DNA of 19,579 bases from JBNKHG01 sp050290225 (lineage in GTDB: Bacteria > Pseudomonadota > Gammaproteobacteria > Pseudomonadales > Cellvibrionaceae), in NCBI GenBank assembly GCA_050290225.1, contig JBNKHG010000029.1, positions 1-19,579 on the forward strand. Direction: 5' to 3'. The number at the start of each line of letters is the position of its first letter. Within the stretch, counting starts at the first letter, position 1. Positions 6,741 through 13,659 of the stretch are shown here, piece after piece. Made by a program: the position numbers and the translations under genes. The notes beneath the pieces were generated by a model that did no database searches, had not been told where the DNA came from, and worked only from the letters and a program-made list of their open reading frames with translations.

Positions 6741-7631
6741 TCACACAGCACCGTCCTGCCGATTCTTCCAACCTTCAAATATCTCGCTCTTTGCTTTTAT
6801 GGCTCTCAACATGTGATCACGGAAGACCAGCACCCGGGTGGTGCGTTTCAGGTCGGGATGCAGCAGTATCCAGAGGCCCAGGTCCCATTCACGCCGGGGT
6901 TCGGAATAACGCTCCAGCACAGGATCCGGATCACCCATAAAACAGGGCAGGATGGACACTCCCATCTCTTCCCGCAGGGCCGCCTGGGTCAACAGGGTAT
7001 CGTCTACATTGAAGCGATGCGGCCGCTCGCCACAGACTTGCCGGGTCCAGAATTTGTGAAAGCCGCAGCACTCCACCCCCAGCCACTCGGGCTCGCCACC
7101 CTCCCTGCGAAGCTTCCCCAGGTATTCCCTCCCACCGTAGATGGCGGATGAGACAGTAACCACCCGTTTCCCGACCAGGGTCTCGGGCGGGGTATTGGTC
7201 AGGCGGATCGCCACGTCCGCCTCGCGCTGCGCCAGGCTGGCATCGCTATTGGAAACCATGATGTGCAGGGAAACTTCCGGATAGCGTCGGCTAAAGTCGC
7301 TGAACATGGGCATCAGCACGGTGGTCGCCATATTGTCGATGGCGGTCACGCGCAACGGCCCGGAGGGCTTCAGATCGGTGCCGGCGAGTGCGCCGTCCAC
7401 CGCAAGCACCTCGTGCTCCATGCGACTGGCGGCCTCTACGAGATTCTCCCCAGCGGTCGTCAATGCGTAACCGCTGGGTACCTTGTCGAACAGCCTCACC
7501 CCGAGATCCTGCTCCAGCTTGCGCATACGGCGCGAGACGGTGGAGTGCTGCAGATCGAGCTGCCGGGCACCGCTAGAGATCGAGCCGGCGCGCGCCACGG
7601 CCAGAAACACCCTCAGGTCATCCCAGTTCAT
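6741..7631 (-). CDS. LysR-family transcriptional regulator
   Basis: A 296-residue LysR-type regulator. The winged helix-turn-helix is at the N-terminus: MNWDDLRVFLAVARAGSISS, then GARQLDLQHSTVSRRMRKLE, then QDLGVRLFDKVPSGYALTTA (residues 1-60). The substrate-binding domain follows from about residue 88 (GPLRVTAIDNMATTVLMPMF), including the usual ADVAIRL segment. The short-spaced SGARQLDLQHSTVSRR form is that of the LysR group with LysR_substrate domains often seen next to catabolic genes. The frame is open to an ATG at 7673, but ATG 7631 has GAGGTGG upstream and gives the family length; the longer start would read through the palindromic operator. It is divergent from the methyltransferase operon, which it probably controls. 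Confidence 0.93.
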   Translation of the reverse strand: MNWDDLRVFLAVARAGSISSGARQLDLQHSTVSRRMRKLEQDLGVRLFDKVPSGYALTTAGENLVEAASRMEHEVLAVDGALAGTDLKPSGPLRVTAIDNMATTVLMPMFSDFSRRYPEVSLHIMVSNSDASLAQREADVAIRLTNTPPETLVGKRVVTVSSAIYGGREYLGKLRREGGEPEWLGVECCGFHKFWTRQVCGERPHRFNVDDTLLTQAALREEMGVSILPCFMGDPDPVLERYSEPRREWDLGLWILLHPDLKRTTRVLVFRDHMLRAIKAKSEIFEGWKNRQDGAV

Positions 7632-7655
7632 CACCACCTCGCAAGGCTGTTGGGT

Positions 7656-7677
7656 GGTTGTGCATTTATGCACAACC
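7656..7677. promoter_or_regulatory. Perfect 22-bp palindrome, putative LysR recognition site
   Basis: The arms GGTTGTGCAT and ATGCACAACC are exact inverted repeats with a 2-bp spacer, 25 bp upstream of the lysR start and 89 bp upstream of the methyltransferase start. The position fits an autoregulatory recognition site of a LysR regulator in a divergent promoter. It contains a T-N11-A pattern, as LysR sites usually do. Confidence 0.8.
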
Positions 7678-7681
7678 GGTT

Positions 7682-7700
7682 TCTATTTTTTTGGAATAGA
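7682..7700. promoter_or_regulatory. Second dyad (TCTATT/AATAGA), possible activation site
   Basis: TCTATT and AATAGA form inverted 6-bp arms with a 7-bp spacer, 5 bp from the main palindrome and toward the operon. LysR regulators often contact a weaker activation site in this place, but the two dyads differ in sequence, so this is only suggestive. Confidence 0.4.
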
Positions 7701-7765
7701 CATCGGAAATCATAGACCTAGACTCTCTGACATCCCAGTCGAAACAGCTAAAGGAGACGAGCGAG

Positions 7766-8641
7766 ATGCCGCAGACACAAACCACACAAGCGACTTTCGA
7801 CGCCATCAAATACAAGCAGACCACCCTGGAGCAGTGGAACCAGGCCGCCGAAGCGTGGGATCGCTGGGGGAGCCTGCTGTCGCGCTGGCTCGGGCCTGCC
7901 ACCGAGACCATGCTCGACATGGCCGGCATCACCAGGGGATCTCGGGTGCTTGACGTGGCCGCGGGCGCTGGCGAACAGACCGTGGCGGCCGCACGACGGG
8001 TCGGCCCCAACGGGTACGTCCTCGCCACCGACATCTCGCCGATTATTCTCGAATACGCCGAGCGCGCCGCGCAGCTTAGCGGGCTGGAAAACGTCGCCAC
8101 CCATGTCATCGACGGCGAACGGCTGGACGAATTGGAAACCGGCCCCTTCGATGCCGTGATCTCGCGAGTCGGACTGATCTACTTCCCGGACCGGCAACGG
8201 GCGCTGCGGGGCATGCATACGAAGCTGCGTGATGGCGGCAAGGTCGCGGCCATGGTCTATTCGACCGCCGAGTGCAACGGTTTTTTTTCGCTACCGGTCT
8301 CCATCATCCGTCGCCGCGCCCATCTCTCACCGCCCCTGCCCGGGCAGCCCGGCCCCTTCAGCCTAGGCCAACCGGAGGTACTGGAGAGGGCGTTCTCGGA
8401 TGCAGGTTTCCGTGAGATCCGTATCGAAACTGTCGCTACCCCTGTACGACTCACCAGTGCCTCGGAGTGCCTGCTGTTCGAACAGGAGTCCTTCGGCGCC
8501 CTGCACCAGATGCTCGACGGCCTGCCGGATGCCGGCAAGGACGAGGCTTGGGAAGAGATCGAACAGGCGCTGCAGAAATTTGAGAACGGCCGGCAGTTCG
8601 TAGGGCCGTGCGAAATGCTGATCGCGGTCGGCACCCGTTAA
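7766..8641 (+). CDS. Class I SAM-dependent methyltransferase
   Basis: A 291-residue enzyme with a Rossmann-fold methyltransferase core. Motif I is VLDVAAGAGEQT (about 61-72), the acidic residue that binds the SAM ribose is D89 in LATDIS, and motif IV-like FDAVISRVGLIYFPD follows, then LRDGGKVAAMVYS. The region resembles Ubi/arsenite-type methyltransferases of the Methyltransf_11/25 type, and the substrate cannot be told. The ATG at 7766 has AAAGGAGACGAG upstream. It is the first gene of a three-gene operon with the DUF4242 protein (17 bp gap) and nitrilase. Its partners suggest a role in processing a small nitrile-derived or toxic compound, an inference from context only. Confidence 0.88.
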   Translation: MPQTQTTQATFDAIKYKQTTLEQWNQAAEAWDRWGSLLSRWLGPATETMLDMAGITRGSRVLDVAAGAGEQTVAAARRVGPNGYVLATDISPIILEYAERAAQLSGLENVATHVIDGERLDELETGPFDAVISRVGLIYFPDRQRALRGMHTKLRDGGKVAAMVYSTAECNGFFSLPVSIIRRRAHLSPPLPGQPGPFSLGQPEVLERAFSDAGFREIRIETVATPVRLTSASECLLFEQESFGALHQMLDGLPDAGKDEAWEEIEQALQKFENGRQFVGPCEMLIAVGTR

Positions 8642-8658
8642 CCAAAGGAGGAATAGCG

Positions 8659-8940
8659 ATGAACACCTATATTATTCTTAGAAGGAGTGGCTGGAGCACC
8701 CCCGAGGAACTGCAGGAGGCAGCGGCAAGATCGGAACAGGCAGGCAAAGAGATGGCAGAGGATATTCGCTGGATTCGCAGCTATGTCATGGGTGAGAACT
8801 CCGGAAAACTGGGGACGGTCTGCGTCTATCAGGCCAGCAGCCCGGACGCCATCCGTCGGCACGGTGATATCGCCCTACTACCGGTCGATGAGATCATCCC
8901 CGTGATGGATACGGTGATCAAACGCACCGACCCACAGTAG
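8659..8940 (+). CDS. DUF4242 (SCO4226-like) small protein
   Basis: A 93-residue protein recognised as DUF4242, a ferredoxin-like fold family whose member SCO4226 binds nickel. The usual pattern is present: a first beta strand (NTYIILRRSGW), a helix (STPEELQEAAARSEQAGKEM), strands IRWIRSYVMG and TVCVYQASSPDAIRRHGD, and the closing VDEIIPVMD. The ATG at 8659 has AAAGGAGG 7 bp upstream and so is preferred to the longer frame from 8608, which would overlap the methyltransferase. The gene sits in the middle of the operon. The metal-binding residues of this member cannot be assigned from sequence alone. Confidence 0.8.
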   Translation: MNTYIILRRSGWSTPEELQEAAARSEQAGKEMAEDIRWIRSYVMGENSGKLGTVCVYQASSPDAIRRHGDIALLPVDEIIPVMDTVIKRTDPQ

Positions 8941-8968
8941 CCCCGCAGTGGCAGAGAGGAGAATCGTT

Positions 8969-9928
8969 ATGTCCAAGATCGCCATCATCCAAGACGCCCC
9001 CCGGATACTCGACCGCGAGGCAACCCTCGACAAGGCGACGCAGCTGATCGCTGAGGCAGCGGCCGAAGGTGCCCGGCTGATCGTCTTCCCCGAGGCCTTC
9101 GTACCGGGCTACCCGGCTTGGGTGTGGCGCCTGCAGCCGGGCGGCGACTGGAGCCTGTGCGAGCAGATCCATCAGCGCCTGTTGGAAAACGCCGTCGATC
9201 TGGCCAGGGACGGCCTGGCGACGGTACGGAATGCCGCACGCGAGGCCAACGTGACCGTGGTCATGGGCATCAACGAGCGCGACGGCAGTGTCGGTCGCAC
9301 CACCCTCTACAACAGCCTGGTGGTGATCGGCCACGGCGGCGAGATGCTCAATCATCACCGCAAGCTGATGCCCACCAATCCCGAGCGGATGGTATGGGGC
9401 TTTGGTGACGCCTCGGGCTTGCAGGCCATCGACACGCCGGTCGGGCGCATCGGCGCCCTGCTGTGCTGGGAGAACTACATGCCGTTGGCGCGCTTCGCCC
9501 TTTACGCCCAGGGAATAGACATCCACATCGCGCCCACCTACGACAGCGGAGAGAGCTGGATCGGCAGCCTTCGGCATATCGCCCGCGAAGGCGGCTGCTG
9601 GGTGATCGGCGCCGGCGTGGCCCTGCGCAACAGGGACCTGCCGGACGACTTTCCTGAGCGCGACCGGCTCTATCCGCTGGAGGAGGAGTGGATCAACCCG
9701 GGCGACTCGGTGGTCGTTGCCCCTGGTGGTGAACTGGTGGCCGGCCCGATGCATGAAGAGCAGGGCATCCTTTATGCCGAGATCGATCCAGCACGCGCCG
9801 CCGGCGCCCGCCGCACCTTCGATGTCGCCGGCCACTACGCGCGGCCGGATATCTTCACCCTGCAGGTCAACCGGCGGAAGCAATCACCGATTGAGTTCGA
9901 GCCAGGGAACAACGGGGTCGCCGAATAG
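8969..9928 (+). CDS. Nitrilase (carbon-nitrogen hydrolase family, branch 1)
   Basis: A 319-residue nitrilase, hydrolysing nitriles to carboxylic acids and ammonia. The Glu-Lys-Cys catalytic triad is visible: E42 in FPEAFVPGYP, K132 in HHRKLMPT, and nucleophile C166 in LLCWENYMPL. The GYP-W segment after the Glu and CWENYMPLAR are diagnostic of true nitrilases rather than amidases or cyanide dihydratases of other branches. The typical C-terminal HYARPDIF motif is also present. ATG 8969 has GAGAGGAG upstream; the GTG at 8948 lacks one. It is the last gene of the methyltransferase-DUF4242-nitrilase operon, 28 bp after DUF4242, and probably under the divergent LysR regulator. Whether the natural substrate is aliphatic or aromatic is not clear. 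Confidence 0.95.
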   Translation: MSKIAIIQDAPRILDREATLDKATQLIAEAAAEGARLIVFPEAFVPGYPAWVWRLQPGGDWSLCEQIHQRLLENAVDLARDGLATVRNAAREANVTVVMGINERDGSVGRTTLYNSLVVIGHGGEMLNHHRKLMPTNPERMVWGFGDASGLQAIDTPVGRIGALLCWENYMPLARFALYAQGIDIHIAPTYDSGESWIGSLRHIAREGGCWVIGAGVALRNRDLPDDFPERDRLYPLEEEWINPGDSVVVAPGGELVAGPMHEEQGILYAEIDPARAAGARRTFDVAGHYARPDIFTLQVNRRKQSPIEFEPGNNGVAE

Positions 9929-10122
9929 CGCTTGCATTAGGCAAATTTGAGGAATCCCGTCATTCCGGTACAGGCCGGACAAAAGCGCGAAGCGCATTGA
10001 AAGACTGTATATCGGCCTGAGGGGTGAACGGAGCGAATGATCCAGGAAGACCGCCACCATCAAGCATGATGGAGGCCATTCTCAAGTCCGTATACGGTGC
10101 ATCCCAGCACCACACCTCCGGC

Positions 10123-10155
10123 CTTAGCCGGGATGACGCCAGTGCCCGGCTTAAG
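10123..10155. terminator. Stem-loop after the nitrilase operon
   Basis: CTTAGCCGGG (10123-10132) pairs with CCCGGCTTAAG (10145-10155) apart from one bulged A, leaving a 12-base loop. The stem is strong but without a T tract, and it is nearly 200 bp after the nitrilase stop. It may be a terminator or part of an intergenic repeat. Confidence 0.35.
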
Positions 10156-10168
10156 TTAGCGCCATGCT

Positions 10169-10181
10169 GGTCTGTCCCCTA
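10169..10181 (-). repeat. Recurrent motif, reversed copy (TAGGGGACAGACC)
   Basis: On the minus strand it reads TAGGGGACAGACC, sharing GGGGACAGAC with the copy at 1828 and GGGACAGAC with the one at 6603. It lies in the gap ahead of the caspase-like gene. Confidence 0.45.
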
Positions 10182-10290
10182 TCATCCCTATTGTTCTATA
10201 CTCTTCGGCACACCCATGCAAAGACACCAGAGGGAGATCATTCTACCCAGCCGGTGATCAGTCCGCCTGACTAAGGGAAAGGAGTTCCCC

Positions 10291-11352
10291 ATGAGCAAAT
10301 CCAACAAAATCATATGGCTAGTAAAGCCCGAGTGCGGATGGAACGCGGGCGACAATCTACTGACCAAGCTCAATGTCATTAACTACTCCCAAGAGATCAA
10401 ACTCTTCGAGAACCTTGGCTTCACCGTCAACGTGCTGGAAGGATGCACCCAGGAACAGTTTCTCAGACTGCTGAAGCAGCCCTCAACCCACGGCTTTATT
10501 ATTGCTTCTCACGGTGACGATGGCGGGTTCCCGGGGATTCATCTCGACCGGGTAGGAGGCGGCGCCGATGTTTTACAGGCGAGCGAGATCCCCAAGGATG
10601 GAGTGAGTCCCAATCTCCGGTTTGCGGCGTTCGCCGGTTGCCAGTTGCAGAGCCTGCAATCAAAGTACGCCAAAGCGCTTGGTCTCTCGACCTCGGCAGT
10701 CTTCATGGATCCAGGCTTAAGCAGTGACGGAGGTTATTGGCTGGGCGGAGGGAAAAAGGGCGATCTCATCTCCTTTATCGGATTGCCGTCACTGATGCGA
10801 AGTATCCTCATTGACTACTACCAGGGAAAACTGGGGGCCGCGATCCCAATCGAGCAGGAACAGGAGAACCCCGACGCGGGCGTGCCTGAAAGCCCGGACG
10901 GTGGTCCCTCCCCAAGAGACGCCGGTCCCGCCGGGGGGATCTCACTACAAACGACTCCCACCCCGTCGTTTTTGGCGGAACTGGCCGAAGGGCTTGCGCT
11001 CCAGAACGCCGAGCTTCCCAACACGGACGATTTGTCCGCTGCGCTTGCTCAGTTGGGCAACACGCCTGATCAACTGTCGGACGGGTTGCTTGCAAACACA
11101 CCGATTGATGGCGATTTGGATAGTCAGTGGCTGGCGCAAGCCGGCCAGGATATGAGCGATGCCGCTTCGGGCGGTGCGCTTCAGGACTTGTGGCAGCAGG
11201 GCGATTCGGAGCCATCGATCGACCATCCCGACACAGACCCGCTGGTATCCCACTGGCAGAACGGGGCTAACCCACCCGCTGGCGCGGATGTTCAAGACAG
11301 TGACGACGATGGTGAAGATTTCATCGACCCACCTCCCAACTCGCTGGGCTAA
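10291..11352 (+). CDS. Caspase-like (C14/CHAT-type) putative cysteine protease with acidic disordered tail
   Basis: A 353-residue protein. The first 170 residues alternate hydrophobic strands and helices like a caspase p20 core: KIIWLVKP, GFTVNVLEG, then HGFIIASHGDDGGF with putative catalytic H74, then NLRFAAFAGCQLQS with putative nucleophile C117. The His-Gly and Gly-Cys-Gln contexts and the 43-residue spacing are typical of caspase-like and CHAT proteases; no p10-like part was identified. Residues from about 185 on are rich in Pro, Gly, Asp and Ser and probably disordered, with a Leu/Ala-rich helical stretch (SFLAELAEGLALQNAELPNT to QLSDGLL) and a final acidic DSDDDGEDF. No signal peptide, so probably cytoplasmic. 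Good AAAGGAG site before ATG 10291. The next gene follows after 5 bp. Family assignment rests on motif context, so a non-proteolytic relative remains possible. Confidence 0.7.
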   Translation: MSKSNKIIWLVKPECGWNAGDNLLTKLNVINYSQEIKLFENLGFTVNVLEGCTQEQFLRLLKQPSTHGFIIASHGDDGGFPGIHLDRVGGGADVLQASEIPKDGVSPNLRFAAFAGCQLQSLQSKYAKALGLSTSAVFMDPGLSSDGGYWLGGGKKGDLISFIGLPSLMRSILIDYYQGKLGAAIPIEQEQENPDAGVPESPDGGPSPRDAGPAGGISLQTTPTPSFLAELAEGLALQNAELPNTDDLSAALAQLGNTPDQLSDGLLANTPIDGDLDSQWLAQAGQDMSDAASGGALQDLWQQGDSEPSIDHPDTDPLVSHWQNGANPPAGADVQDSDDDGEDFIDPPPNSLG

Positions 11353-11357
11353 CCGGG

Positions 11358-12011
11358 ATGGACGGCGCTCAACATAAGAGGGAGGATCGACTCGCCGCTG
11401 CCCGGGTCCACCTGGATAAGGGCGATCTCTCTTCCGCGATCGATCTATTGAAGATGCGACTGACGGAAGACGAGAACGATCTTGAAGCGCTTCTCCTGCT
11501 GGCGGTAGCCCTGTTTCGGGCTGGCTTTGCCACCCAGTCGCGAGGACTCTTCGAACGTGTGATGAATCAAGACGCATCGAGCTATACCGCTTGTTACTAC
11601 CTGGGTTTGGGACTGGAGAGAGAGCACAGATTGGCGGATGCCGTCTGTTACTACCGGCGTGCGGCAAGGCTGCGACCCGACTTCAAGCCGGCACTGAATC
11701 GATTAGCGCTCTATGCTTCGCTTCCAGACAGGACGCCAACACCGGAGGTGCGGACGGCTCCCCCGGCGGCGAACCCCGAGGCGGATCGGCCACCAACAGT
11801 GCAGAAACCGCAGAGTCGCCTGTTTCGGTTTTTTCTCTTCTTGGTGTGGGTGGCGCTGCTTGCGGGTGGAGCAGGCGTTGGGGTTCTGGTAACGCAACAA
11901 CCGCTTGCGGCGTTACCGGGCTTGATTGTTGGTCATCTCATTTCGATTCCGCTTTTGGGACGCTTTAATCCAAGACGAGTGAAGCGACCGAAGAAGCCGA
12001 AACGGATGTGA
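11358..12011 (+). CDS. TPR protein with two C-terminal membrane helices
   Basis: A 217-residue protein. Residues 9-110 form about three tetratricopeptide repeats (AAARVHLDKGDLSSAIDLLK, ALLLLAVALFRAGFATQSRGLF, ACYYLGLGLEREHRLADAVCYYRRAARLRPDF). A Pro/Ala-rich linker (120-150) leads to two hydrophobic segments (about 156-178 and 183-201) separated by a few residues, then a strongly basic end (RFNPRRVKRPKKPKRM). By the positive-inside rule both termini should face the cytoplasm, with the TPR domain exposed there. It begins 5 bp after the caspase-like gene with only a weak ribosome site, which suggests coupled translation and a shared function. The TPR part would be a natural docking surface for the protease or its tail; this is inference. 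Confidence 0.82.
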   Translation: MDGAQHKREDRLAAARVHLDKGDLSSAIDLLKMRLTEDENDLEALLLLAVALFRAGFATQSRGLFERVMNQDASSYTACYYLGLGLEREHRLADAVCYYRRAARLRPDFKPALNRLALYASLPDRTPTPEVRTAPPAANPEADRPPTVQKPQSRLFRFFLFLVWVALLAGGAGVGVLVTQQPLAALPGLIVGHLISIPLLGRFNPRRVKRPKKPKRM

Positions 12012-12043
12012 CCGGGCTGAACCAGAACGATAGGGACAGTGTT

Positions 12044-12154
12044 CGCCTATCCAGCTAAAACGAGACGTCCAAAGGAGTAAATCCTTGTATTAATTGGACG
12101 CGCAAGAAATACTTTGGGCTTTAAAACAAATAGATAGGCGCTGGGGGATAGGCG
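12044..12154. repeat. Nested inverted repeats in the 182-bp gap before the cassette-like array
   Basis: CGCCTATCC at 12044-12052 is the exact inverse of GGATAGGCG at 12146-12154. Inside lies CGTCCAA (12066-12072) with TTGGACG (12094-12100), enclosing AGGA/TCCT. GATAGGCG also occurs directly repeated at 12133. A fourth, weaker copy of the recurrent motif, TAGGGACAG, is at 12031-12039. No gene is visible. The structure could be a folded RNA, a degenerate attC site or an intergenic repeat; it is the outer edge of the AT-rich region. Confidence 0.45.
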
Positions 12155-12176
12155 TCCGGTGTCGATGAATAATACT

Positions 12177-12183
12177 GTTATGT
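12177..12183 (+). other. Putative attC core site (R' box) GTTATGT ahead of cassette 1
   Basis: GTTATGT fits the integron core site where recombination cuts after the G. It lies 11 bp before the phosphatase start and is identical to the core site at 13244. The matching upstream half-site is not clear. Confidence 0.4.
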
Positions 12184-12193
12184 GTAAAAGGGT

Positions 12194-12519
12194 ATGAAGC
12201 ACTTACTATTCATTTGTAGCGAATGCAGACTCCGTAGCCCAACTGCTGAAGCGATATTTTCAGAATATGAAGGCATCAAAGCTATTGCTGCAGGAACTAA
12301 TAACGATGCAGAAACACCATTAACTGGTGATCTTATCGAATGGGCAGATGTAATCCTTGTTATGGAGAAATCACATAGAAATAATGTATCAAAAAATTCG
12401 GCAAGCAAATAAAAGGCAAAAAACTGGCGGTGCTTGAAATTCAGGATATATACGAACGTATGCAACCTGAATTAGTACGGCTCTTAAAAGCAAAGGTGCC
12501 GCGGTATGTTCGATTATAG
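12194..12519 (+). pseudogene. Low-molecular-weight tyrosine phosphatase-like protein, frameshifted
   Basis: The first frame (12194-12412) gives MKHLLFICSECRLRSPTAEA and continues to VILVMEKSHRNNVSK. C8 and R14 form the C-x5-R-S phosphate-binding loop of the LMW phosphatase fold; ADVILVME is also typical. The frame then goes off at an A6 run (12391-12396). Restoring one A continues as KKFGKQIKGKKLAVLEIQDI, then YERMQPELVRLLKAKVPRYV, then RL to the stop at 12517-12519. This completes a 108-residue protein, the normal length of this short family. So it is a one-base deletion in a homopolymer: true mutation, slippage control, or sequencing error. It would be cassette 1 of the array. Confidence 0.8.
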
Positions 12520-12525
12520 GTTTGC

Positions 12526-12594
12526 ACATAACCAGCCGCACCAGACGATGCGTCGCCGCTACGCGGCTCCTTTCGGCTATGCGAAACGTTGTAC
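12526..12594 (+). other. Putative attC site A (69 nt)
   Basis: The left core ACATAAC (12526-12532) faces the right core GTTGTAC (12588-12594). TAAC pairs with GTTG through one wobble. Four bases on each side stay unpaired as in an attC central spacer, then CGCA pairs with TGCG. The inner part folds into GACG-ATG-CGTC and GCCGC-TAC-GCGGC hairpins. The architecture fits an attC site, but the inner pairing is imperfect and there is no covariance score. Confidence 0.45.
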
Positions 12595-12604
12595 AGAGTA
12601 GATC

Positions 12605-13183
12605 ATGACATCCAGGGATAGAAACATACTTATAACTGCTCTGGTTTTAATGCTGCTACTGAGGGTAGGTGATATTTATATCACTTACTTAGTCACACCT
12701 GACTTATCGCAAGAGTGGAACCCCCTTATTTCGTTCTTCGGACACTCATGGCTAGGTTTGTTGATAGCTCAAGTCGCTTTGTATTTAATCGCCGTTTTTT
12801 GTGTGTACTATTCTATTTCAAAAAATGCATTTTCCTCCTACAAAAAGGGGTTACGCTACAGCGAATTTGTGTACTACCATTTCAACGGAAAAATCGATCC
12901 GCCCAAACAATGGGTGGCGAAGTTTTTCAAACTCCCAAAATTTAGTTCCGATTCACTGGTAAAACATTTTGCATTTATATGTTTTATTTATTCGGCAACT
13001 TTTATTACGGCCAGCCTATTCGCTGTTCTCAACAATATTTTAATCTACGTTGAGTTTGACTCATATATACGATTCGTTTACAGATACAGCAATATGTATA
13101 TTTTAGGTATTTTTATACTTTCTATATTCATCAATGCTCAAATATATTTTTACTGGGGTTATAGCCGTTATAAAAATGAATAA
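12605..13183 (+). CDS. Four-helix membrane protein, function unknown
   Basis: A 192-residue AT-rich protein with four hydrophobic segments: about residues 8-30 (ILITALVLMLLLRVGDIYIT), 49-71 (WLGLLIAQVALYLIAVFCVY), 119-146 (FAFICFIYSATFITASLFAV) and 163-185 (MYILGIFILSIFINAQIYFY). A 45-residue hydrophilic loop rich in Lys and Tyr (SKNAFSSYKKGLRYSEFVYY to KFFKLPKFSSDS) lies between helices 2 and 3. No known family is recognised. The ATG at 12605 has only a weak AGAG site. It lies between two attC-like sites and would be cassette 2; cassettes often lack their own promoter and strong ribosome site. Confidence 0.75.
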   Translation: MTSRDRNILITALVLMLLLRVGDIYITYLVTPDLSQEWNPLISFFGHSWLGLLIAQVALYLIAVFCVYYSISKNAFSSYKKGLRYSEFVYYHFNGKIDPPKQWVAKFFKLPKFSSDSLVKHFAFICFIYSATFITASLFAVLNNILIYVEFDSYIRFVYRYSNMYILGIFILSIFINAQIYFYWGYSRYKNE

Positions 13184-13185
13184 AA

Positions 13186-13250
13186 TACTAACGAACCGTC
13201 CAAGTTTTCTCCGGTCGCAAAGAGCGCGACCCCTTGCCGGGGTGTTATGT
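13186..13250 (+). other. Putative attC site B (65 nt), best candidate
   Basis: TAAC (13189-13192) pairs with GTTA (13244-13247) of the GTTATGT core. A short mismatched spacer follows, then CCG and C pair with CGG and G, one C is extrahelical, and AAG pairs with CTT. Inside, GGTCGC and GCGACC form the terminal hairpin. Core pair, unpaired spacer, inner stem with an extrahelical base and a variable hairpin are the defining attC features. It begins 2 bp after the stop of the membrane gene, as cassette attC sites do. Confidence 0.55.
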
Positions 13251-13269
13251 ATAAAGGAGAAATAAGAAA

Positions 13270-13659
13270 GTGAATCGACATCCCGTAGAGCTTCAAATCG
13301 AAAGGGCAGACAAAGCTATCGTTGCTGAGGATTTTGATGTACTCATGGACATCTATACTGATGACGCAGTATTAGTCATAGAGCCGGGTCGTAAGGCGGT
13401 GGGAAAAAGTAAGATCCGTAAAGCTTTTGAAGCTATAGCTGTATATTTCAAAAACGGGTTGCAAGTTGAGCAAAATGGTATGGAGATATTAGAGTCAGGC
13501 GATACAGCCTTGGTGCTAGCAAACACTGTAATATCTGGCCCAGGTTTTCCGGCGACTGAACGTAAGGCTACATATGTATTCAATAAATCGGCTAGTGGCG
13601 TCTGGCTATGTTCTATCGACAATTCATACGGCCATGAAATTATCAGTAAAAATGCATAA
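13270..13659 (+). CDS. SnoaL-like / DUF4440 protein (NTF2-like fold)
   Basis: A 129-residue protein of the NTF2-like superfamily. The N-terminal helix and turn PVELQIERADKAIVAEDFDV, then LMDIYTDDAVLVIEPGRKAV and GKSKIRKAFEAIAVYFKNGL give the usual helix-DAV/L-strand pattern, and the later strands (GDTALVLANTVISGP, RKATYVFNKSASGVWLCSID) complete the cone fold. Such proteins include isomerases and cyclases and many of unknown role; the substrate is unknown. Start is GTG 13270 with AAAGGAG 10 bp upstream. The stop lies inside the attC-like half-site GCATAAC. It would be cassette 3. It is only distantly related to the SnoaL remnant at 1903. Confidence 0.85.
   Translation: MNRHPVELQIERADKAIVAEDFDVLMDIYTDDAVLVIEPGRKAVGKSKIRKAFEAIAVYFKNGLQVEQNGMEILESGDTALVLANTVISGPGFPATERKATYVFNKSASGVWLCSIDNSYGHEIISKNA

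Larger units (their letters stand above)
9929..10290. other. 362-bp intergenic region between nitrilase and caspase-like gene
   Basis: No convincing gene on either strand. It contains a stem-loop (10123-10155), one reversed copy of the recurrent motif (10169-10181), the palindrome CCGTATACGG at 10088-10097, and the ribosome site AAAGGAG (10279-10285) of the next gene. The promoter of the caspase-like operon probably lies in the last 100 bp, but no clear -35/-10 pair was found. Confidence 0.6.

Noticed and set aside
7632..7673. Longer LysR start at 7673
   Set aside because: It would put the regulator's own palindromic operator inside the coding region and lacks a ribosome site, unlike ATG 7631.
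8918..9883. Long minus-strand open frame (321 codons) opposite the nitrilase
   Set aside because: The plus strand encodes a full nitrilase with catalytic triad; the minus frame is low-complexity and matches no family. A shadow of GC-rich coding DNA.
10945..11667. Minus-strand open frame of 240 codons across the protease/TPR junction
   Set aside because: Overlaps two well-supported plus-strand genes, is Arg/Pro/Ser-rich and has no recognisable motif.
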